From Duganella fentianensis (GTDB taxonomy: Bacteria; Pseudomonadota; Gammaproteobacteria; Burkholderiales; Burkholderiaceae_D), in the NCBI RefSeq assembly GCF_009857835.1, contig NZ_WWCL01000002.1, positions 62,001 through 126,000 of the forward strand: DNA of 64,000 bases, read 5' to 3'. Shown one piece after another: positions 58,187 through 64,000 of this stretch. Both the position numbers and the translations under genes were made by a program. The notes under the pieces are model-generated. The model was given only the letters and a program-made list of their open reading frames with translations, ran no database searches and had not been told where the DNA came from. Every line of letters starts with the position of its first letter. The first letter of the stretch is position 1.

Positions 58187-59389
58187 ATGACGAATCCTAG
58201 CTTGTTCAGCGCCATCGACATGGCCCCACGTGACCCAATTCTGGGTATCACCGAAGCATTTAACGCCGACCAAAATCCAGCCAAAATCAATCTGGGTGTG
58301 GGTGTCTATTATGACGACAATGGCAAAGTGCCGCTGCTGTCGTGCGTGCAGAAAGCCGAGGAAATTCTGATCGCTGCACCAGCGCCGCGTACCTACCTGC
58401 CGATCGAAGGTCTGGCAGCTTACGACAAGGCTGTGCAGGAGCTGGTATTCGGTGCCGACAGCGCCGTGGTGCAGGAAAAACGTGCGGTTACCGTGCAGGC
58501 CATCGGCGGCACCGGCGCACTGAAAATCGGTGCCGACTTCCTCAAGCGCTTCGCTCCGGATGCGCAGGTCTACATCAGCGATCCTAGCTGGGAAAACCAC
58601 CGCGCGCTGTTCGAGAGCGCCGGTTTCACTGTCAACAACTACGCTTACTATGACGCAGCCACCCACGGTGTGAACTTCGCCGGCATGCTGGCTGCACTGA
58701 AAGCCATGCCGCGCGGTTCCATCGTGCTGCTGCACGCCTGCTGCCACAACCCGACCGGCGCCGATCTGAGCTCGACCCAGTGGGATGAAGTGATCGCCGC
58801 CGTGACTGCTGGCGGTCTGGTACCGTTCCTCGACATGGCCTATCAGGGCTTTGGCGCCGGTATCGCTGAAGACGGCGCTGTAGTACGCCGTTTCGCTGCC
58901 GCCGGCGGTCCGCTGCTGGTATCGAACTCCTTCTCCAAATCGTTCTCGCTGTACGGCGAGCGCGTGGGTGCCCTGAGCGTAGTTGCCGCCAGCAGCGAAG
59001 AAGCGGCCCGCCTGATGTCGCAACTGAAGCGCGTGGTGCGTACCAACTACTCCAACCCGCCTGTGCACGGCGGTAAAGTGGTGGCGACCGTGCTGACCAC
59101 ACCGGAACTGCGCCAGATGTGGGAAGACGAGCTGGCTGGGATGCGCGTACGTATCAAGGAAATGCGTGAAGCGTTTGTGGCCAAACTGAAAGCCAAAGCG
59201 CCGGCCCATGATTTCGCTTTCGTGCGCGATCAGGTTGGCATGTTCTCGTACTCGGGCCTGAGCAAGGCACAAGTCGAGCAGCTGCGCGCTTCCTCGATCT
59301 ACGCCGTGGATACCGGCCGTATCTGTGTTGCAGCACTGAACTCGCGCAACATCGATATCGTGATTGACGCCATCGCAAAAGTGCTTTAA
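58187..59389 (+). CDS. Aromatic/aspartate aminotransferase
   Basis: The 400-residue PLP enzyme belongs to the class I fold, TyrB/AspC type: [42 protein letters not shown] and the PLP-lysine motif [16 protein letters not shown]. The substrate-binding Arg lies near the C-terminus in GRICVAALN. It would transaminate aromatic amino acids or aspartate with 2-oxoglutarate. It is followed by the tRNA-Asn genes on the same strand. Confidence 0.95.
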   Translation: MTNPSLFSAIDMAPRDPILGITEAFNADQNPAKINLGVGVYYDDNGKVPLLSCVQKAEEILIAAPAPRTYLPIEGLAAYDKAVQELVFGADSAVVQEKRAVTVQAIGGTGALKIGADFLKRFAPDAQVYISDPSWENHRALFESAGFTVNNYAYYDAATHGVNFAGMLAALKAMPRGSIVLLHACCHNPTGADLSSTQWDEVIAAVTAGGLVPFLDMAYQGFGAGIAEDGAVVRRFAAAGGPLLVSNSFSKSFSLYGERVGALSVVAASSEEAARLMSQLKRVVRTNYSNPPVHGGKVVATVLTTPELRQMWEDELAGMRVRIKEMREAFVAKLKAKAPAHDFAFVRDQVGMFSYSGLSKAQVEQLRASSIYAVDTGRICVAALNSRNIDIVIDAIAKVL

Positions 59390-59470
59390 GATCTTGCTTC
59401 TTCGGTTGCGTCGCACGATGCAGCCGATGAGCAGCAGATTGTAGTGTTAAAAATTACTTCGATAGCAAGC

Positions 59471-59499
59471 TTGTCGAAATGATCTAAACAGTATAGAAT
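59471..59499 (+). promoter_or_regulatory. Promoter of tRNA-Asn copy 1
   Basis: TTGTCG at 59471-59476 and TAGAAT at 59494-59499 are spaced by 17 bp, just before the tRNA. Confidence 0.6.
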
Positions 59500-59510
59500 G
59501 TTGCCGCAAT

Positions 59511-59586
59511 TCCCTGATAGCTCAGTCGGTAGAGCGACGGACTGTTAATCCGCAGGTCCCTGGTTCGAGTCCAGGTCGGGGAGCCA
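59511..59586 (+). tRNA. tRNA-Asn (GUU), copy 1
   Basis: This is a 76-nt cloverleaf with encoded CCA. The acceptor strands TCCCTGA and TCGGGGA pair, the anticodon loop CTGTTAA has GTT, and the T-loop is GTTCGAGTC. It is identical to copies 2 and 3. Confidence 0.98.
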
Positions 59587-59594
59587 GAATATTG

Positions 59595-59633
59595 AAAAGC
59601 CCATGTATGCACGCGTGCTACATGGGCTTTTTT
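59595..59633 (+). terminator. Terminator after tRNA-Asn copy 1
   Basis: AAGCCCATGTA at 59597-59607 pairs with TACATGGGCTT at 59619-59629, followed by T-run. Confidence 0.85.
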
Positions 59634-59690
59634 CATAGTGGACTGGTGTCGTGGTGACTGCGTTCCGCTCCGAGCGCGCGATAAAAAAAT

Positions 59691-59719
59691 TAGGCAAAAT
59701 CCGAATAGGCAGTTATAAT
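59691..59719 (+). promoter_or_regulatory. Promoter of tRNA-Asn copy 2
   Basis: TAGGCA at 59691-59696 and a perfect TATAAT at 59714-59719 with 17-bp spacing. Confidence 0.65.
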
Positions 59720-59731
59720 TCTGCCCTCAAT

Positions 59732-59807
59732 TCCCTGATAGCTCAGTCGGTAGAGCGACGGACTGTTAATCCGCAGGTCCCTGGTTCGAGTCCAGGTCGG
59801 GGAGCCA
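59732..59807 (+). tRNA. tRNA-Asn (GUU), copy 2
   Basis: It is identical in sequence to copy 1, with 145 bp between the two. CCA is encoded. Confidence 0.98.
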
Positions 59808-59816
59808 GAATACAAG

Positions 59817-59846
59817 CGGCCCCGCGAGCAATCGCGGGGCCGTTTT
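59817..59846 (+). terminator. Terminator after tRNA-Asn copy 2
   Basis: CGGCCCCGCGA at 59817-59827 pairs perfectly with TCGCGGGGCCG at 59832-59842, followed by TTTT. Confidence 0.85.
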
Positions 59847-59963
59847 CGTTTGCGTATTACCCAGTTGGGAAATATCCCCCCCCCGATTCGCTTACGCCAC
59901 GAAGAGCAGTGTCTCCCTTTCGTCTCCGCTTTGCCAGCTCAACACGCGGAGCCTTTCCCAGCG

Positions 59964-60872
59964 TTAGCCTGCGATTGGCCACGAGGCCGGCATCCAATGG
60001 AACTCGTCCGGAGGTATCTCGAACGCGGAAGGCTTGGGTAATTGTGCGCGATATGTGACCTCCAGCTTTTGGGAAACAAGTTCGACGTTCGCTGGTCCGC
60101 TAGCTTGGCCGACGACGACGTGGTAGGTGGGCGTATGGGCCGCCGAGAACAACCGTATTTCGGCGACCACGAAGCACAGCTCGTCGTCGCCGAACAGGTT
60201 GCTCCTGAGCGAGTATCCGATGCCAGGTTCTGGCGCTTCGATGCTGGCTCGCGCGCCAATTATGTGTGACAGGTTCTTTTCCGCGCCGAGTATGTACGGC
60301 AGGCAGAGTGCATCAAAGTCGCCTGGGTCAAGTGAGGTCAATATTTGGCAATAACCGATCTTCGCCAGCATCCTGGCAAAGCTGGTGGGAAGGTGCCTGA
60401 ATTGCGCAGTCACCCGCCCCGGATGCTCGCGATGAAGTGCGGTCAGTCGGGCGTCATCAACTACGGCTTGTAGAGACCAGGCTGCCGAGCTATCGACGGC
60501 GTTGGACTGGCCCAGCAGAAGGCCCGCGCGTCCCATCTGGTAAAAAATGAAGACGCCGGGGTAGCGGCCCATGGGAATCGGCAGGTCAGGCGCCATCCCG
60601 CTGGGGTCTTTGAGCAACTGACGGGTTTTGCGCTCTTTTTTTCTTCTGGTGGGGGCTCCGTAACTAGCCCTCGCATCGCCCCATAAATCCCTTGTCACGT
60701 CTTGCTCGAACAGCTTGGTTATGTCCGCACACTTATTGCAGCTAGCGTTCTGAAGTACGTGCTTGCCGCCAAGCGAATACGGGACAACATGCTCATCGGT
60801 CAGCGCGACAGCGCTGTTGCCGCAATATATACAGCACGTTTTGGGTGGGTACTTTGCGGGGCCGTGAACCAT
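59964..60872 (-). CDS. HNH-type endonuclease-like protein between tRNA-Asn genes
   Basis: The 302-residue product has an N-terminal HNH-like zinc module: CCIYCG, then LTDEHVVPYSLGGKHVLQNASCNKC, with the EHVVP catalytic pattern and CxxC metal ligands. The remaining 230 residues show no recognised domain and include two or three hydrophobic patches. It sits in opposite orientation between tRNA-Asn copies 2 and 3, an insertion-like place. It could be a defence or mobile-element nuclease; the function is unknown. Confidence 0.75.
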   Translation of the reverse strand: MVHGPAKYPPKTCCIYCGNSAVALTDEHVVPYSLGGKHVLQNASCNKCADITKLFEQDVTRDLWGDARASYGAPTRRKKERKTRQLLKDPSGMAPDLPIPMGRYPGVFIFYQMGRAGLLLGQSNAVDSSAAWSLQAVVDDARLTALHREHPGRVTAQFRHLPTSFARMLAKIGYCQILTSLDPGDFDALCLPYILGAEKNLSHIIGARASIEAPEPGIGYSLRSNLFGDDELCFVVAEIRLFSAAHTPTYHVVVGQASGPANVELVSQKLEVTYRAQLPKPSAFEIPPDEFHWMPASWPIAG

Positions 60873-60938
60873 CGTTGTTTGTATGCGGGTCTATTTTGTG
60901 GGGAAGGGCAAGTGTGGTCGCGACTGTCGAAAATAAAT

Positions 60939-60967
60939 TTGGTGAAATTGTATTTTACAGCTATAGT
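60939..60967 (+). promoter_or_regulatory. Promoter of tRNA-Asn copy 3
   Basis: TTGGTG at 60939-60944 and TATAGT at 60962-60967 with 17-bp spacing. Confidence 0.6.
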
Positions 60968-60979
60968 TGCGGCCGCATT

Positions 60980-61055
60980 TCCCTGATAGCTCAGTCGGTA
61001 GAGCGACGGACTGTTAATCCGCAGGTCCCTGGTTCGAGTCCAGGTCGGGGAGCCA
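60980..61055 (+). tRNA. tRNA-Asn (GUU), copy 3
   Basis: It is identical to the first two copies, with encoded CCA. It is separated from copy 2 by about 1.2 kb that carries the HNH gene. Confidence 0.98.
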
Positions 61056-61065
61056 GAATATCCCA

Positions 61066-61125
61066 AAGTCCCATGTGTGCCATGCATCGCTTCATTGCGT
61101 TGTAGTGCTGCATGGGGCTTTTTGC
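61066..61125 (+). terminator. Possible terminator after tRNA-Asn copy 3
   Basis: AAGTCCCATG at 61066-61075 pairs with CATGGGGCTT at 61111-61120 with one mismatch over a long loop, then TTTTT. It resembles the terminator of copy 1, as if derived from it. Confidence 0.55.
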
Positions 61126-61166
61126 TGTTTCGTCCAGTTTCGTATTTGTTTTGTCGAGTTGTGATT

Positions 61167-62324
61167 ATGCCGCCTAGTTGGTCCGTTATCCGTCATTCCT
61201 TATTGCCCAATGAACCGCGTGTCGTTGACGGAGATCGGCAGAATCTGTTGACGGACACCTATTTACTACCGTTCCTGTCTGAACTGGAGATTTTCTTTCT
61301 CGAGCTACGTGCCGCAATTGATTGTCAACTAGCTACTACGCTAGCACCTAAAAAAGGTAAGCCTTATCCCTTGGGGCAATGTTTGGAAATAACCGTCGCA
61401 GTTCAGCAGCTGCTTAGTACATTTGACCCAGTTACACTCAAAAGTCCGCAAGCCAAGACAGGCTACTCCGCCTATCGGGCGTTCCGTCGGGCGGGCGGCG
61501 ATATGCGACAGGTATGGGGCGATTTACGTGGCGAGTTCTTTCAAAACGCTTTTCAGCTGGGTAGTCTGTATCTGGACGTATCGAACGATACGGTTACTCC
61601 GACTAAGCCTAAAGTCGAATTAATTCCATTTGCCGACGCTCGCTTTGTGGCGATACGTGATTTTGAGCATTTTAGTCAAATCGCTCGAAAATACTGGGAC
61701 GTAGAAGTCTATCCGAATCACGTACTGCCGGAATTGGCACCCTATATGCCTTTGCTCTGCTGCTATCGAGATGGCCAGTTGATGTTGGGGGTGGCGACGG
61801 CATATATGGTGTCGCTGACGCAGACTAATCGTCTATATCCCAGCGAACAGGTGTTGGCAGCTCCTGCCATGCCTGTGACCATATTTCAGCGGGCGAGAGA
61901 GGCGTTATTCGGGAGCAAGGTCTGGGATCTGGCGGAGAATCCCGAGCGAGGGCGTTTATTGGCCTTGCAGACCTGCCGGCGATTGCGCCGCAAAGACGTG
62001 GCGACGCAACTCCGTCATGTAAATCAGATCGTACTGACCGGGACGCGCGTGAATCAGCAGCTGGAGCTTGCTACCAGGGGCAGTGTAACTCGCATGAAGA
62101 ATCAACATACTGAAGGAGTTAGCAACTTGAGCAGTGCAGAATTTATTGCAGTCGACGGAGTACAGTATGCATTGGCGGCACTCTCCGAGCCGGCGCGCCA
62201 GCAATTGCAGATGCTGCAGATGAGCGAGCAGCGCCTGCAGGAGCTGCAGCGCGATCTGGCCATTACCCAGACTGCCCGCAATGCTTATCTGCAAGCGCTG
62301 AAAGAACTACTGCCGCAGCCCTGA
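61167..62324 (+). CDS. Hypothetical protein with DUF6447-like C-terminus
   Basis: The 385-residue product has no signal peptide or membrane helix. The first 270 residues are unrecognised. The last 60 (FIAVDGVQYALAALSEPARQQLQ onward, then a coiled coil RLQELQRDLAITQTARNAYL) resemble a short C-terminal module I recall as DUF6447; this is tentative. The ATG at 61167 is chosen because the longer frame begins inside the tRNA terminator. Codon use is richer in TTA, CTA and AT-ending codons than neighbours, hinting at foreign origin. The 3' end overlaps the convergent gene by 18 bp. Confidence 0.7.
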   Translation: MPPSWSVIRHSLLPNEPRVVDGDRQNLLTDTYLLPFLSELEIFFLELRAAIDCQLATTLAPKKGKPYPLGQCLEITVAVQQLLSTFDPVTLKSPQAKTGYSAYRAFRRAGGDMRQVWGDLRGEFFQNAFQLGSLYLDVSNDTVTPTKPKVELIPFADARFVAIRDFEHFSQIARKYWDVEVYPNHVLPELAPYMPLLCCYRDGQLMLGVATAYMVSLTQTNRLYPSEQVLAAPAMPVTIFQRAREALFGSKVWDLAENPERGRLLALQTCRRLRRKDVATQLRHVNQIVLTGTRVNQQLELATRGSVTRMKNQHTEGVSNLSSAEFIAVDGVQYALAALSEPARQQLQMLQMSEQRLQELQRDLAITQTARNAYLQALKELLPQP

Positions 62325-63227
62325 AGCGGGTGCCGGGTTGCCATCCACTCTGGGCGGAAACAGGAAGTACTCGGGGTGGCGCCGTATCATCTCCGCCGTT
62401 TCGGGCGAGAGCAGGGGATTGGCGAGCTGGAAGATCAGGCGATTTTTCATGTTCTTGGAAAGCAGGGTCTTGCTCCAGCGCCTGTCGAACATGGCGTCGA
62501 AGCTGCCATCGGCCAGCATGCGGTTCAGGCCGCTTTCTATGCGTGCGGCCAGTGCCGTCTTGTTCGGTGCGACAAAGAAAAATACGGGCGCCGGATACAC
62601 CAGTGCCAGGTTCTTTTCGACCATCAAATCAACATCGCTGTGCTTGCGTAACTCGTCATCGATTTCATTGATGCCGAGCGGTATGGCGTCAAAGCGGTGG
62701 GCCTGCAGCATGGGGTAAAGCGTATCGTAGGACGAGGACGTTACCGTATTCAGTCCGGCCGCTTGCTGAATGGTGGTGTCGGGCCAGTCGTGCCCTTGTC
62801 CGAAGCGGAAATCACGGCGCAGATCATCCAGCGTACGTACCCGCGCGAAGCGGCTGGCCGATTCGGGGCGGATGGCGAGCAGGCGCTGTCCTAGCAAGCC
62901 TTTGAGCAGGGGAATGCGGATCACGATGACGCCCTGTTCGCGCGTCTTCGAGGTCATGCTCCAGTAGACATCGAGCTTCTGATTGTTGCGCAGCTGGGTG
63001 AACGCCCGGTCCTGCGTCATATGCGTTTCCAGCCAGTGCAGATGGTCCGGCGTAGTGCCTGGCGATCTGGCCAGCGCTGCTTGCAGCAGTTCCACGATAT
63101 ACGGCGCCCATGGTTCGCGGTCGTTGGAGCGGGGGATGTAGATGTCTTCCGCGCCGGCAGGCATATGCAGGCCAAGCAGGCTGATGCATAGGATTAGCGA
63201 GAGCAATTTGTACAGGTGTATGTGCAT
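62307..63227 (-). CDS. Periplasmic solute-binding-like protein
   Basis: The 306-residue product has a signal peptide (cleavage near residue 26, PAGAED) and a type II periplasmic-binding fold by eye: LRNNQKLDVYWSMTSKTREQG, TLDDLRRDFRFGQGHDWPDTTI, HRFDAIPLGINEIDDEL and a C-terminal IESGLNRMLADGSFDAMFDRRW segment as in SBP family 3. No permease or ATPase is adjacent, so it may be a sensor or orphan. The end overlaps the convergent gene. Confidence 0.8.
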   Translation of the reverse strand: MHIHLYKLLSLILCISLLGLHMPAGAEDIYIPRSNDREPWAPYIVELLQAALARSPGTTPDHLHWLETHMTQDRAFTQLRNNQKLDVYWSMTSKTREQGVIVIRIPLLKGLLGQRLLAIRPESASRFARVRTLDDLRRDFRFGQGHDWPDTTIQQAAGLNTVTSSSYDTLYPMLQAHRFDAIPLGINEIDDELRKHSDVDLMVEKNLALVYPAPVFFFVAPNKTALAARIESGLNRMLADGSFDAMFDRRWSKTLLSKNMKNRLIFQLANPLLSPETAEMIRRHPEYFLFPPRVDGNPAPASGLRQ

Positions 63228-63583
63228 GCAGGGACGGGATCAGAGGGGCGTCAGGCCGGGCAAACCACGTCCAGCGCCTGTCTGCGCATGGCTGTGACGG
63301 GCGAGAGGACGAGAACGAAGCAGGGCGGTCGCATGGTGTCGCGGGTTTGCTGACGATAGCTTTAATTGTCCTGCTGGAAATCACAATGGCGCAATGAAAA
63401 TTTTTTAAAATGCGTTGCGGACGTTGCCTTCATGCCCCTGTTGCCCCGGTTTCGCACCATAAACGCACGGTTTTGCGCGATTCAGGTAGACGGAAATCTT
63501 GCGCGTGGGTATTCTGAAACCTATTTCTGAACAGTAGAGACTGCTGCCAGCGAGATTTTGTAGAAAATAAATAGAGGTAGAAC
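63228..63583. other. 356-bp intergenic region
   Basis: This is the divergent spacer between the solute-binding-like gene and the DUF3334-like gene. It is AT-richer near 63390-63410 and 63540-63580, probably promoter and leader. I see no convincing gene, RNA or repeat in it. Confidence 0.5.
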
Positions 63584-64000
63584 ATGATTGGGGAAAACAA
63601 GGATGTTGTGTACGGCACCGAAGACTTGTTGATGAGTCTGTGCAATTCGGTGATCCGTGTCTTGAATGTCGCTACCCAGAGCAAAGTGAATTACTCGGGC
63701 ATGGTGCAACGGATTACCAAAATCGGCCTGAAACCCGATATCGGTTGCTTTGTGCTGTTTGATGGCGGGTTTACCGGGCTGGTTGTGCTGAATTTTGCTG
63801 CCGATACGGCGATGGAGATCTATGAGCGCTATATGCTGCACATGGGGATGCCTAAATCGGAGCTGGCGGTATCGCATACCTCGGACGAGGTGTCCAACAT
63901 CATGGGCGAGCTGATGAACCAGATCGTCGGCGACTTTACCGGCAAGGTGCGGCGCGAGCTGCAGACCAATATCACCCAGAACCAGCCGAAAATGCTGGTG
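63584..64000 (+). CDS. DUF3334-like protein (3' partial)
   Basis: The frame starts at ATG 63584 with GAGG seven bases upstream and remains open to the window end, giving 139 residues. MIGENKDVVYGTEDLL, YSGMVQRITKIGLKPDIGCF, VLFDGGFTGLVVLNF, MGMPKSELAVSHTSDEV and GELMNQIVGDFTGKVRREL match the DUF3334 family as I recall it, which resembles CheX/CheC phosphatase-like folds. The role is unknown. Confidence 0.82.
   Translation, partial: MIGENKDVVYGTEDLLMSLCNSVIRVLNVATQSKVNYSGMVQRITKIGLKPDIGCFVLFDGGFTGLVVLNFAADTAMEIYERYMLHMGMPKSELAVSHTSDEVSNIMGELMNQIVGDFTGKVRRELQTNITQNQPKMLV

Noticed and set aside
59511..61055. CRISPR or mobile-element terminal repeats
   Set aside because: The three repeated 76-bp segments fold as complete tRNA-Asn genes.

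Overview
The window reads as chromosomal DNA of a GC-rich betaproteobacterium, most likely Oxalobacteraceae (Massilia/Duganella/Janthinobacterium type). This rests on recalled gene order and protein flavour, not on a database search. The supporting signs are the run ispG-hisS-yfgM-like-bamB-der-hfq-hflX-hflK-hflC-hisZ-purA, a short betaproteobacterial 4.5S RNA, PEP-CTERM sorting, several c-di-GMP proteins and a NarL-type two-component pair beside cstA. Both window ends cut a gene: ribBA at the left and a DUF3334-like gene at the right.

Layout. 1-1.8 kb: riboflavin genes (ribBA, ribH) and nusB. 2-6.5 kb: a proline-rich membrane-anchored protein with a possible ATT start, a lytic transglycosylase, ubiD, the 4.5S RNA and a secreted unknown protein. 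6.6-11.4 kb: dnaX, ybaB, recR and a CoA-transferase. 11.4-15.1 kb: a compact minus-strand four-gene cassette encoding a protein with about 23 GTDT-type tetrapeptide repeats, a radical SAM enzyme, a 2OG-Fe(II) oxygenase and an FkbM methyltransferase. It looks like an undescribed peptide or protein modification system and is the strongest discovery candidate here. 15.2-20.2 kb: a hybrid histidine kinase and a REC-GGDEF-EAL protein. 20.4-25.5 kb: a glycosyltransferase, a PEP-CTERM protein and a ThiF/nitroreductase/acyltransferase cluster. 25.6-30.1 kb: cstA-ybdD divergent from a sensor kinase/regulator pair. 30.3-33.6 kb: HDOD and PAS-GGDEF-EAL proteins. 33.7-36.4 kb: tRNA-Ser, a TetR/HPP divergent pair with two visible operators, a coiled-coil protein and a Bax-inhibitor-1 family protein.

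36.7-53.3 kb is a conserved housekeeping block: ndk, rlmN, pilW, a RodZ-like protein, ispG, hisS, a YfgM-like protein, bamB, der, hfq, hflX-hflK-hflC, hisZ, purA and a phosphoribosyltransferase. 53.4-59.4 kb holds a MarC protein, an ArsR-SdpI-like pair in which the sdpI-like gene is cut by an amber codon, a secreted hydrolase, uvrB and an aromatic aminotransferase. 59.5-61.1 kb has three identical tRNA-Asn(GUU) genes, each with its own promoter; an HNH-type gene sits between copies 2 and 3. The right end carries two poorly characterised genes and the truncated DUF3334-like gene.

Most long antisense reading frames are high-GC shadows and were left out. Starts were chosen from Shine-Dalgarno sites, overlaps and recalled family lengths. 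No similarity search was possible, so family names come from recognised motifs.
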